A DNA stretch of 61,114 nt from Synechococcales cyanobacterium bin59.metabat.ball.084 (GCA_013297675.1 JAAFHZ010000010.1:1-61114); one strand, 5' to 3'; shown: positions 10,490 to 18,222, counted from the stretch's first letter. Notes: generated from the letters alone by a model not told the origin. Translations and numbers: made by a program.

Positions 10490-10571
10490 GGTTAGTATCC
10501 CTAGATTTAAATTGATGCAAAATCCTCTATTTCATTAAGCTATAAATCATCCTGTATCTTTCACTAAGAAA

Positions 10572-11510
10572 TCAGAGGAAAACCCTTACCAAATTTGCTA
10601 ATGTTTCTTGCAGATTTGGGTCGATGGCCAGTAAATCAACACCATCAATTAATTGAGAATAGAAAGCCTGATCGATCGCTAAATTATTGTAACAATGAGA
10701 TCTCAGAGCAGGATCTGCTTGGAATCTGGTTAAGGCCGATCGCAGTGGAGCCAGGACATCATAGGCAGCTTCGGCTTTCTTGATCGCCAGTGCCGGAATA
10801 GGCTGCTGATTACGCAAAAAAGCCAAGTCAATCAAATCACGGGCATGAACACTGGGGTCTGAGTATCGATCGGCGTTAGCTAAAAGCTTACTAGCAAAGC
10901 AATCTGTGATGCTCAAACATTCCACTGGCGACCAGCTTGGTTTGCGTGGATCATCTAAGCTAAACCTAGCTTCAGCGATAATTTCGGTTTTAATGGGTAT
11001 GCTATCAACCACGATCGACATCCTGATGCCATATTGGTCGGTGGTAAATCGATCGATCTCCAATCCAGAGTTAGGCTGTAATAGCATTTGAGGACTTTGA
11101 TTACCAATGGTATTCCGCAACTTTCGATAGTCTGCACCCACGGCACAAATAAAATCAATATCATTGCTGGTGCGATATTCTCCCAGATCTAATGCCAGCA
11201 AGGTTCCACCACCAAAGTAAGCACGACAGGCCGTGAGAAATTCGCGGTTGAAATTCTCTAATACTCGATAAATTCGCTGATGATGACCAATTTTGAATTT
11301 CATGAATTCGCTGGAGAGCCATGAGTTATGGGTAAAGACAAGCTGCTTAATAAATGCTAGTTCACTGACTGACGGATTCGCAAGATTTCGATATCGCCAA
11401 CCACGCTCATAATTGGCCAGCATTTCTGGTGGACTTAGTTTATAAACATCAGCAGTTTGCCAGCCAATGAATTCAAGAAAAGGTAGTTTAGTAGGTTGTT
11501 GAAAATACAT
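10572..11510 (-). CDS. AbiEii/AbiGii-like nucleotidyltransferase
   Basis: A 312-residue protein. The nucleotidyltransferase core is visible as FGGGTLLALDLGEYRTSNDIDF at residues about 99-120, with the metal-binding DID at 117-119 and a downstream second acidic strand around residues 165-180 (VVDSIPIKTEII). This matches the AbiEii/AbiGii toxin family (MenT-like), which can modify tRNA. The usual AbiEi antitoxin gene is missing; instead a RelE-like pair lies just upstream on the same strand, with a 33-base gap. Whether those genes neutralise it is unknown. The first 90 residues lie outside the recognised core. Confidence 0.72.
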   Translation of the reverse strand: MYFQQPTKLPFLEFIGWQTADVYKLSPPEMLANYERGWRYRNLANPSVSELAFIKQLVFTHNSWLSSEFMKFKIGHHQRIYRVLENFNREFLTACRAYFGGGTLLALDLGEYRTSNDIDFICAVGADYRKLRNTIGNQSPQMLLQPNSGLEIDRFTTDQYGIRMSIVVDSIPIKTEIIAEARFSLDDPRKPSWSPVECLSITDCFASKLLANADRYSDPSVHARDLIDLAFLRNQQPIPALAIKKAEAAYDVLAPLRSALTRFQADPALRSHCYNNLAIDQAFYSQLIDGVDLLAIDPNLQETLANLVRVFL

Positions 11511-11543
11511 GTAAAAACCAAAACTTTTTACAGAAGAGCATAG

Positions 11544-11813
11544 TTATAATCGTTTGAGGATGTCATCGTATTCTGCATGTGGGTTAATCCAGAACCAATA
11601 GATATGATTATTTTCTAGTAAGCCGAATACTCGGTAATCTAAGTTAACACGAGCTGAATATATTGCTTGACTTTGGCTAACTCGCCTAAAATGAAGACTG
11701 TTATGGTAGGGACCTGATTGCCATAAAACATACGATTTAGTAGCTTGGTCTTGAATTTCTGTAGGAAGCTTTTCAAGTTTTTTGCGAAATGCTTTAGTAA
11801 CACTTGATTTCAT
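11544..11813 (-). CDS. RelE/ParE-superfamily toxin-like protein
   Basis: An 89-residue basic protein. Its small alpha/beta layout, with RVNLDYRVFGLLENN in the middle and a C-terminal WFWINPHAEYDDILKRL, is typical of cyanobacterial RelE/YoeB-like mRNA-cleaving toxins. The start overlaps the end of the upstream antitoxin-like gene by 20 bases, the usual toxin-antitoxin coupling. It would act on translating mRNA if active, but the catalytic residues of this subfamily cannot be fixed from sequence alone. Confidence 0.72.
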   Translation of the reverse strand: MKSSVTKAFRKKLEKLPTEIQDQATKSYVLWQSGPYHNSLHFRRVSQSQAIYSARVNLDYRVFGLLENNHIYWFWINPHAEYDDILKRL

Positions 11814-12045
11814 GGCTCAGAATCAGGTGGAAAACATCGGCAAGAGAAGTTGTTTCGCCAGCAGCAATTTTCTGACGAACCATATCAGCCATTTGCCGCC
11901 ACTGATCATCTGTCGTTGATTCAAACTTATCCTTCCAGATGCGCTCACTCTCCATTTCAGCTAGCAAAATGGTTGCTAACGAGTCCTGCTCACTGCTAGG
12001 CAAAGTTTTCAATTGTGCTATCGCCCGCTCAAGCAACTCAGTCAT
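11794..12045 (-). CDS. Antitoxin-like protein paired with RelE-type toxin
   Basis: An 83-residue acidic protein from the ATG at 12045 (a GTG three codons upstream is also possible). It starts TELLERAIAQLKTLPSSEQDSLA, a helical segment of the kind found in cyanobacterial antitoxins, and its C-terminus would be the toxin-binding part. It precedes and overlaps the toxin gene by 20 bases, the normal order for type II systems. Expected role: bind and inhibit the toxin and repress the shared promoter. The assignment relies mainly on gene order and size. Confidence 0.65.
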   Translation of the reverse strand: MTELLERAIAQLKTLPSSEQDSLATILLAEMESERIWKDKFESTTDDQWRQMADMVRQKIAAGETTSLADVFHLILSHEIKCY

Positions 12046-12343
12046 AAATACCACAGCCTATAAAATCAGTCATAATATCCTATCGATGTTCACCTTGGAT
12101 TAGCACGTTCATCCACAATTTTTAACTTGCAACCCGCAAGCATCAAACACAGAAAACAAAGCTGGCTCTGACACCAATTCTAACCAATATAATTATTTGT
12201 CCGATCGAAGAAAATCGGGTTACAATGGGAAATATAAAGAGAATATTAAGTTTTCCTTAGATCACCCAGAGCACAGCCTGATATGAATCTCTACATCCTT
12301 CGTCAGCTTGCTCCCTTACCCGCACTGCTTTTCTGGTAGCTTC

Positions 12344-13072
12344 ATGAACTTACTCGAATCGATCGCACCCTTCGATAGCTACGCCACCGCCATTGCCCAA
12401 GATATCTTGGGTTGGTTGGGTATGAGCGTATCAGTACAAAACCCCGAACGCCTACCTCAACAAGGACCATTACTAATCGTCTGCAACCACCGCAGCTTTC
12501 TAGATCCCTTCTTACTCACCAGTTTTTTAAATACCCCCATCAACTTCGTCTGCCATCGTTACATGGGCAACGTCCCCGTTTTACGGGAGGTTTTACAGAC
12601 CTGTGGCGGCTTCCCGCTCAACAACAATGATTGGTATCCCGAGCTGCTTCAGCATTCTACCCACTTACTCGATCGAGGCAAAACCATCGGCATTTTTCCT
12701 GAAGGTGCAGCTCCCATGATCGATACCCCCGCTCCTACCGGTCTGCGCACCTTCTATCGGGGTTTTGCCCACTTGGCCTTACAAGCTCAGGCTCCAAATT
12801 TGCAAATTTTGCCCGTAGCTATCTCTTCTCAGTCTGAAAAACAGTGGCCAGCAGTGCCTCTTAGCCTGCTCCACCAAATAGATCCTCTAGAGCCACTGTT
12901 CAAACAAGATGGTTGGCATCCGGCTGTGTTATATCAAGAAGTCTCGATTCGGATTGGAAAACCATTAGAGATCGAGCCATATCGTCAGCAATATCATGGT
13001 CGTCAAGCCAGTACAGTGGTAAGAGATCTGACCTCAACTTTATCAGCACAAGTCTCCGAACTGCTTGCTTAA
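12344..13072 (+). CDS. Lysophospholipid acyltransferase (PlsC-like)
   Basis: A 242-residue protein of the 1-acyl-glycerol-3-phosphate acyltransferase family. The catalytic HX4D motif NHRSFLDPF lies near residue 45 and the FPEG substrate motif near 120. The ATG at 12344 is preferred over an in-frame TTG at 12308. The gene ends three bases before an alpha/beta hydrolase gene on the same strand. In plant chloroplast phytyl ester synthases an alpha/beta hydrolase domain and this kind of acyltransferase are fused, so the pair may work together in making phytyl, plastoquinol or triacyl esters; that link is inference. Confidence 0.85.
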   Translation: MNLLESIAPFDSYATAIAQDILGWLGMSVSVQNPERLPQQGPLLIVCNHRSFLDPFLLTSFLNTPINFVCHRYMGNVPVLREVLQTCGGFPLNNNDWYPELLQHSTHLLDRGKTIGIFPEGAAPMIDTPAPTGLRTFYRGFAHLALQAQAPNLQILPVAISSQSEKQWPAVPLSLLHQIDPLEPLFKQDGWHPAVLYQEVSIRIGKPLEIEPYRQQYHGRQASTVVRDLTSTLSAQVSELLA

Positions 13073-13075
13073 CCT

Positions 13076-13819
13076 ATGTCTCCCCTCAGTTTTTGGCAGC
13101 CACGTCCCGCCCAGCCCAACCTACCGCTATTCATCTTTTTTCCGGGAATGGACGGCACTGGCAAGCTATTACACAAACAAATTGACGGCTTGGCGCTGAA
13201 ATTTGATATTCGTTGCATGACGATCGATAGCAATGATCGCACCGACTGGGTGGGTTTGGTCGATCGATCACTAGCTCTGATTGATCAAGAGTTAGCGGTA
13301 GGACAAGAACTATATCTCTGCGGTGAATCGTTTGGCGCTTGTTTAGCGATGCAGGTGGCCGGGCGATCGGCAGAAAATGTAGCTAAACTGGTGCTAATTA
13401 ACCCGGCTTCATCGTTTATGCGATTGCCCTGGCTAGCTTGGAGCAGTGCGCTTTCAGGGCTATTACCAGACGCGCTGTATCCCACGTCGGCCAAAATTTT
13501 GGTGAATTTTTTGGTTGCAGCCGATCGAGTAGCCGCCGCTGAGCGCCAGAGCTTGGTAGATGCCATGCTCTCGGTTAATCCCCAGGCTGCTGCTTGGCGA
13601 TTGAACTTGCTGCGGCGTTTTCAGGTGCATTCGATCGTCCCCGATATTATTGATATTCCGGTGTTGCTAATTGCTGGAGAACTCGATCGGCTGCTGCCCT
13701 CACTACTAGAGGTGAAAATTCTTCAGCGTCTGTTACCCAAATCTAAAACTACACTATTACCCAGCAGCGGCCATGCCTGTTTGCTCGAAAAAGATATTCA
13801 CTTAGCAGATTTACTATAG
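13076..13819 (+). CDS. Alpha/beta hydrolase next to acyltransferase
   Basis: A 247-residue alpha/beta hydrolase. The oxyanion region FFPGMDGTGK is at about residues 21-30, the nucleophile elbow GESFGA near 84-89, the acid in AGELDRLLPS near 206-215, and the histidine in SSGHACLLE near 232. All three triad residues are present. It starts three bases after the acyltransferase stop, so the two form an operon. The PGMDGTG motif is the one found in the hydrolase part of plant phytyl ester synthases. The stop codon lies in a palindromic CTATAG that also gives the stop codon of the opposing methyltransferase gene. Confidence 0.85.
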   Translation: MSPLSFWQPRPAQPNLPLFIFFPGMDGTGKLLHKQIDGLALKFDIRCMTIDSNDRTDWVGLVDRSLALIDQELAVGQELYLCGESFGACLAMQVAGRSAENVAKLVLINPASSFMRLPWLAWSSALSGLLPDALYPTSAKILVNFLVAADRVAAAERQSLVDAMLSVNPQAAAWRLNLLRRFQVHSIVPDIIDIPVLLIAGELDRLLPSLLEVKILQRLLPKSKTTLLPSSGHACLLEKDIHLADLL

Positions 13820-14398
13820 TTTGACTGCTAAAACAAGACCACTAGCCCAAGACATTTTAACGATGCGTAAGTCGCTACGTTTTTCTAAATCACAAATTAG
13901 CTGTTTGGCCTTATCACCATGTCCCTCTGGCCAGTTTGCCTGGGGCAGCATATCATCAATTATATAGATTCCCCCAGGCTTAAGTAGCGATAATGTCTCA
14001 GCCAAAAACCGATATTTTCCAGGCCAAGCATCGGCAAAAATAAAATCAAACTTTTGATTTGCCAAAGAAGGCATCAATTCATCGCCATCACCACAAACCA
14101 CTGTTAACCTGGGATCAGATTCTAAATGTCGGCGCAGAATTTGCAGCAGAGATTCATCGTTATCGATCGTCATCAACCGCGACTCAGCATCCATGCCAGC
14201 CAAAATCCAAGCCGTAGATAGACCTGTCCCAGAACCCAGCTCCAAGAAATTCCCCGCTGGCTTGGAAGCCGCCAAAGTCTGCAAAAAAGCACAAGTCAGC
14301 GGCTCCGAGAGCATATTGAAGCCAGCTTGATGACTATCAGCCAAAATTGCCTTAATGGCAGCAGGTTCATGCAAATTTTCTAAATCGTTCATCACCAA
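13814..14398 (-). CDS. Class I SAM-dependent O-methyltransferase-like protein
   Basis: A 194-residue Rossmann-fold methyltransferase. The SAM-binding loop FLELGSGTGLSTAWIL is at about residues 51-66, a motif II acidic residue (MTIDNDES) near 77-84, and the catalytic-domain motif KFDFIFADAWPGKY near 116-129. It resembles O-methyltransferase family 3 proteins; the acceptor is unknown. It ends 3' against the alpha/beta hydrolase with a 6-base overlap (shared CTATAG), and its start is two bases from the chrA stop, so chrA and this gene are probably cotranscribed. Confidence 0.8.
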   Translation of the reverse strand: MVMNDLENLHEPAAIKAILADSHQAGFNMLSEPLTCAFLQTLAASKPAGNFLELGSGTGLSTAWILAGMDAESRLMTIDNDESLLQILRRHLESDPRLTVVCGDGDELMPSLANQKFDFIFADAWPGKYRFLAETLSLLKPGGIYIIDDMLPQANWPEGHGDKAKQLICDLEKRSDLRIVKMSWASGLVLAVKL

Positions 14399-14400
14399 AC

Positions 14401-15543
14401 CTATAGTTTAAAAATCCAGCCAGCAATCGCCCCGCCCAGCATTAACCACAAAGAAACATTTGGCCATTTTAGCAGTAGCAACAAACTCCCGATCGCCATC
14501 AATCTCACCGGCCAACTTGTCAATCCTAACCCAAGTTGCCCCACCACAAAAGCCATCAATCCCCAAGCCGCCGGATTAATCCCGGCTAAAAAACCCTTGA
14601 TCCAAGGAGAATCTTGCACCTGATTTAACCAAGGTCGCAACAGCGCCACCAATAAAAATCCCGGCAGAAAAATCCCCACCGTCCCGGCGATCGCCCCCCC
14701 GTGACCGGCCAATAAATACCCGATAAAAGTCGCCGTAGTAAACAACGGGCCAGGAGTAATTTGCCCGATCGACACCGCATCTAACAACTGCTGACTAGTT
14801 AACAAATGCTGCCGATCGACTAGCTCTTGCTGCAAAAAAGCAATCAGCACATAGCCGCCCCCATACATCACCAACCCAATCTTAAAAAATATCCCAAACA
14901 CCCAACTAACCGACACCGCTTTGCCAGTGGTCGGTAAGCCAGCCAACAGCGCCACCGATAAATTGCGGCCAGAGCCGCCAGAAATACCGGCAGAGCGCCA
15001 ATTTTGCCACAGCATCATCCCTGCCCCCATCAAAATCAGCCACAGCACCTCATTGACTTTCAACACGCAGGCTCCGATCGTCATTAATCCGATCAAGGTG
15101 GGTGCTACAGAAGCGATCGTCCAGGCTGGAGCAATTTTTAATGCCGACTTGCTCAACTTCCACAGCGCTTGCGCCACTAACCCAAACACCACCGGCTGCA
15201 AACCGGCAAAGATATATTTCACTTGGGGTAAAAATTGAAACTGCTGATAGCCCCAAGCTAGCCCCCACACTATCAACATCGCAGGCAAAATAAAGCTACT
15301 GCCCGCTACGATCAATCCTGGCCAGCCCGATCGCTCGTAACCAATTTGCATCACCAATTCCGTGGAGTTTGGTCCAGGAATTAGATTAGTGGTGGCAAAT
15401 AGCTCTAACAGCCGTTCTCTGGATATCCACTGTCGGCGATCGACTACCTCGGTTTGAATAGCCGCCACATGCGCCGCTGGGCCACCAAAGGCCGTTGCCC
15501 CTAGCTTCAGAAACACCATGGCTAATTCTGGAAGCTGGGACAT
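14401..15543 (-). CDS. chrA: Chromate transporter, CHR family
   Basis: A 380-residue membrane protein made of two homologous CHR halves with about 10-12 helices. The first half has [12 protein letters not shown] and LPGPNSTELVMQIGY-type motifs (here LIPGPNSTELVMQIGY); the second half has YGGGYVLIAFLQQELVD and ITPGPLFTTATFIGYLLAG. CHR proteins export chromate, probably in proton antiport; some have other anion roles. It is normal in length and looks intact. Two degenerate copies of its first 25-38 codons lie downstream on the plus-coordinate side (16484-16594 and 18103-18219). Confidence 0.92.
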   Translation of the reverse strand: MSQLPELAMVFLKLGATAFGGPAAHVAAIQTEVVDRRQWISRERLLELFATTNLIPGPNSTELVMQIGYERSGWPGLIVAGSSFILPAMLIVWGLAWGYQQFQFLPQVKYIFAGLQPVVFGLVAQALWKLSKSALKIAPAWTIASVAPTLIGLMTIGACVLKVNEVLWLILMGAGMMLWQNWRSAGISGGSGRNLSVALLAGLPTTGKAVSVSWVFGIFFKIGLVMYGGGYVLIAFLQQELVDRQHLLTSQQLLDAVSIGQITPGPLFTTATFIGYLLAGHGGAIAGTVGIFLPGFLLVALLRPWLNQVQDSPWIKGFLAGINPAAWGLMAFVVGQLGLGLTSWPVRLMAIGSLLLLLKWPNVSLWLMLGGAIAGWIFKL

Positions 15544-15792
15544 GTTTCACTCAAGATTTTTACACGTAAAGGAAATTGTATCAAAGGCGACGGATGCAAA
15601 CGCCATCATATGTACAGGGATTTATCTTTCTCCACTTAAATTGTTCTATGACAATGTACCGCATATCTACTGAGGGTTTATCATGTATCTGCCCGCTTAC
15701 AGCGTAACAATTCTCAGCTTTTATGCGTAAAATCATCTAGATCTGACGAAATCTTTCCTTTGGTACGAGGTCGCCTGCAATAATTTAAGGAT

Positions 15793-15830
15793 ACATAGCT
15801 TGAAGGAGCTATCACAAATTCAAGCTATGT
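15793..15830. other. 12-bp inverted repeat upstream of a small ORF
   Basis: A perfect 12-bp inverted repeat (15793-15804 ACATAGCTTGAA with 15819-15830 TTCAAGCTATGT) with a 14-base loop lies 30 bases upstream of the small ORF at 15860. It could be an operator or an RNA hairpin in the leader. Between 15544 and 15792, the rest of the chrA upstream region, I see no other gene or clear signal. Confidence 0.5.
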
Positions 15831-15859
15831 GAACAATTCGTATAAAGGACATCTTACCC

Positions 15860-16003
15860 ATGAATACCCTCTTAGCACCAGCTCTATGCCTATTTGTCGT
15901 AATTGGCTATAAGCTAGCAACCAGTCAGGTTGTAATTGAGGTCTGGAAAGACTTATGGAGATTTAGAATCACAATTTTAAATGCAGATTCTAAAGATAAG
16001 TAG
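15860..16003 (+). CDS. Small hypothetical membrane-anchored protein, 47 residues
   Basis: A 47-residue ORF with an ATG preceded by AAAGGAC at a normal spacing. Residues 4-20 are hydrophobic (LLAPALCLFVVIGYKLA) and would form a single membrane segment, followed by a short amphipathic tail with two Trp. It is flanked by a perfect 12-bp hairpin upstream and an 11-bp hairpin just downstream, as for an independently transcribed short gene. No family recognised; a type I-like membrane peptide is one possibility but nothing specific supports it. Confidence 0.45.
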   Translation: MNTLLAPALCLFVVIGYKLATSQVVIEVWKDLWRFRITILNADSKDK

Positions 16004-16016
16004 GTCAAGTTCGGCT

Positions 16017-16047
16017 AAGTGGCTTAAAGGACTCTATTAAGCCACTT
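16017..16047. terminator. Hairpin after the small ORF
   Basis: A perfect 11-bp stem (16017-16027 AAGTGGCTTAA with 16037-16047 TTAAGCCACTT) with a 9-base loop starts 13 bases after the stop codon at 16003. No clear T tract follows, so it may stabilise the 3' end rather than act as a strong intrinsic terminator. Confidence 0.5.
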
Positions 16048-16142
16048 CGCCAACACTCTGATATGTTCGGAGATCTGGTAATCACAAGCATGATGTTAAT
16101 GATCGAGACTGGGGAGTATCAATCCATAGCAAAATGCTTTAC

Positions 16143-16491
16143 AGGCTAAATAGTCTCTAGAGGTAAATCGCGGTGATGAGTCCAGCTCAATTGCGTCAGC
16201 AGTGCTGACGCAATTGCGGAGCCAGGATAAAGTTTATAAAACTGACGCATTCGTTCCAAATTGCGCTTCTTAAAGCCTTTGATGCCGGGTTCTTTGGCTT
16301 ATAATGAAGTCGGCGAGTTGCTGGACAGTTTTTTTCCCCCAGTCAGTGGCCTGCAATCGATCGTCGATGTACTTACCAATACTCCAATACAGCTTGATCA
16401 GCTCCTGATTACTAGTGACAATGACATAGTTTTGCGCGTTCTTGATCAGGTCAAGAATCTCGGTAAATTGGGGCTGTAGCTGTTTATTCAT
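16143..16491 (-). pseudogene. YhcG/DUF1016 nuclease N-terminal domain, remnant 1
   Basis: The reading frame from the ATG at 16491 encodes the DUF1016 N-terminal helical domain (FTEILDLIKNAQNYVIVTSN, then LYWSIGKYIDDRLQ and DWGKKTVQQLADFI). A one-base frameshift near 16300 breaks it; in the shifted frame it continues as EPGIKGFKKRNLERMRQFYK and ends in QLSWTHHRDL around 16143-16270. The C-terminal PD-(D/E)XK nuclease domain is absent. Full YhcG proteins are about 340 residues, so less than half remains. It joins directly to a chrA fragment on its 5' side. Confidence 0.75.
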
Positions 16492-16594
16492 ATCTACCGC
16501 CATAACATGCCTCACTCTCCGTAAGTGTTGAGCCACTAAAAGCTGTTGCCCCAAGCTTCAGAAATACTTTGGCCAATGCTGGAAGCTGGGACAT
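16484..16594 (-). pseudogene. Fragment of chrA 5' end, copy A
   Basis: From the ATG at 16594 the sequence reads [19 protein letters not shown], nearly the same as the first 19 residues of chrA at 15543, then leaves the chrA sequence and stops at 16484. The homologous DNA extends a further 20 bases upstream of the ATG. The stop codon overlaps the start of the DUF1016 remnant. It is a duplicated scrap rather than a working gene. Confidence 0.75.
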
Positions 16595-16681
16595 GTTTCA
16601 CTTAAAATTTTTACCAAATGTGATGGATTGGTGCTTGGGATGGGGAGAGAATGCTGAGCACTACCTACGACCTATAGTCAG

Positions 16682-17044
16682 CTAGGATGGCATATCATCC
16701 ATACTCAATCTGATAAATCTTGACTGAGGATCGGTCAATTCTCGTCCTGAACTGAGACGGTACTTGTCCAGTAGTGAGAAAAATATTTCAACAGACTCCA
16801 CCTTAGAAGTACTGTATAGCAATATTAAAGATTGCCAACTAGCGTGGGTTGGAGAAGCCGGAAAACTCTCTCGCACCCAAGGCAAAAAGCCTAGGTTAAA
16901 GTGTTCTAAATCATCGTCAGATATTTGATGTTCAGAAGTAGCACTTTGATATCCTGAGATAAAATAAAATATTATCTCTACGGATTCCATACCAAATAGT
17001 CTAGGCTTATCCTTGATCGCGTCTAAAATGCCATACAAAGCCAT
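16682..17044 (-). CDS. Probable immunity protein for the adjacent papain-fold toxin
   Basis: A 120-residue soluble acidic protein from the ATG at 17044. The pattern is ALYGILDAIKDKPRLFG, then VEIIFYFISGYQSAT, FLPWVRESFP, a central SWQSLIL and a C-terminal VEIFFSLLDKYRL. This resembles a family of small proteins (L..I..RP.l..g..s...l..fi.GY .. W ... FF.L...Y) often found directly after polymorphic toxin genes. Here it lies 107 bases downstream of a toxin-like gene on the same strand. Binding and neutralising that toxin is inferred from position and family look. Confidence 0.5.
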   Translation of the reverse strand: MALYGILDAIKDKPRLFGMESVEIIFYFISGYQSATSEHQISDDDLEHFNLGFLPWVRESFPASPTHASWQSLILLYSTSKVESVEIFFSLLDKYRLSSGRELTDPQSRFIRLSMDDMPS

Positions 17045-17151
17045 GATTAATACACCATTAAAGTAAGTGAACACCAACGATTTTAAAATTGGAGCTAGCC
17101 ACTCAACCCGTTTCTATACAAGGTTTTGTAACTAGTCTCTTTGACTTGATC

Positions 17152-17643
17152 TCAGCACTGCTGATCCACTATCTCAGTAATGGAAATTGGCGTAATTGTT
17201 GTTTTGCCGGTGGCTGAGAACCCCTTAATAAAGTCAGTTCCGAGCTTTCCAGTTGGATGGTGATTGTCGAAGGCATAACTATCAATGTCAAGAAAGTAAT
17301 GAATTCCATTTTGAGTGATGGAGGCATTACCAGCTTTGTAATCTTCATGCGCTAGCGGGCCCGGAGCAACTATCTTGTAAGCTTGATATTTTACTATCTT
17401 GTACTTTGATGCATTCGTTTGGACAAAACTGTACAGAGTTTTAGTGTGAGCAGCACAAGCAAGATTGACATTATTGAATTTACTTGTTGCTGCCGAGGCA
17501 TCTTTCTTGAATGCATCACTGGTCACTTGAGCTACTGCACTACCTGCACCCATCCACGGAATACTTATTACGTTGATTGAGACCACTGCCATGCTGGATA
17601 AACAAGTAGTTAAGAGTAAATTTGTAAAAGACGTTATTTTCAT
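17152..17643 (-). CDS. Secreted papain-fold (Tox-PL-2-like) toxin domain protein
   Basis: A 163-residue protein with a signal peptide: hydrophobic residues about 8-28 and an AVA-Q cleavage site after residue 38. The mature part resembles the papain fold toxin 2 domain: a cysteine at the start of a helix (C63 in LACAAHTKTLYSF), then a histidine in a beta strand (H115 in ITQNGIHYFLDI) and the conserved FDNHHPTG (D126). These would be the Cys-His-Asp triad. Such domains usually sit at the C-terminus of large polymorphic toxins; here it is a short stand-alone secreted form. A probable immunity gene follows. Signal peptide and motif are seen; toxicity is inferred. Confidence 0.62.
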   Translation of the reverse strand: MKITSFTNLLLTTCLSSMAVVSINVISIPWMGAGSAVAQVTSDAFKKDASAATSKFNNVNLACAAHTKTLYSFVQTNASKYKIVKYQAYKIVAPGPLAHEDYKAGNASITQNGIHYFLDIDSYAFDNHHPTGKLGTDFIKGFSATGKTTITPISITEIVDQQC

Positions 17644-17869
17644 AGATTTTCATCCTTTTTTTCATTGAAGCTAGCATATGTAAAGATTTAAAATTTGTCA
17701 ACCAGTTTATTGAGTTATTTGGATACCTTCACTTGGCGACTGCGCAGCTAAATAGCACTGTGGCAGTAATCTATTAACAGAGGGAAGCAGATCCTAGGCT
17801 ACTGGAGTCAAGCATTGCCTGCAGAGTCAAAACAATCAGCATTACCAGTCCCACCAACATCCCAATAAG

Positions 17870-18102
17870 CGCTTTGGCGCATCTATTCCAGATTGCGCTT
17901 TTCAAAGCCTTTAATACCGGGTTCTTGGCTTGAATGAAGTCGGCAAGTTGCTGGACAGTTTTTTCCCCCAGTCAGTAGCCTGCAATCGATTGTCGATGTA
18001 CTTGCCAATACTCCAATACAGCTTGGTTAGCTCTTAATTACTAGTGACAATGACATAGTTTTGCGCGTTCTTGATCAGGTCAAGAATCTCGGTAAATTGG
18101 GG
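17870..18102 (-). pseudogene. YhcG/DUF1016 nuclease N-terminal domain, remnant 2
   Basis: A second, more decayed copy of the DUF1016 N-terminal region. It reads PQFTEILDLIKNAQNYVIV, hits an in-frame TAA (where remnant 1 has Gln), continues with KLYWSIGKYIDNRLQATDWG, then has frameshifts near the poly-A run and near FIQAK. The DNA is about 90 percent identical to 16258-16475. The N-terminus runs straight into a chrA fragment. It cannot make a protein. Confidence 0.75.
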
Positions 18103-18219
18103 CTATAGCCACTGTCGGCGATCGACGGTTTGAATAGCCGCCACATGCGCCGCTGGACCACCAAAGGCCGTTGCCCCGAGCTTCAGAAATACCATGGCTA
18201 ATTCTGGAAGCTGGGACAT
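18103..18219 (-). pseudogene. Fragment of chrA 5' end, copy B
   Basis: From the ATG at 18219 the frame matches the first 38 residues of chrA ([20 protein letters not shown] ... RRQW) with a short internal deletion that removes three residues, then ends at a TAG at the junction with DUF1016 remnant 2. It is closer to chrA than copy A is, so it was probably copied later. The ATG lies four bases from the end of the Uma2 gene at 18223. Confidence 0.75.
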
Positions 18220-18222
18220 GTC

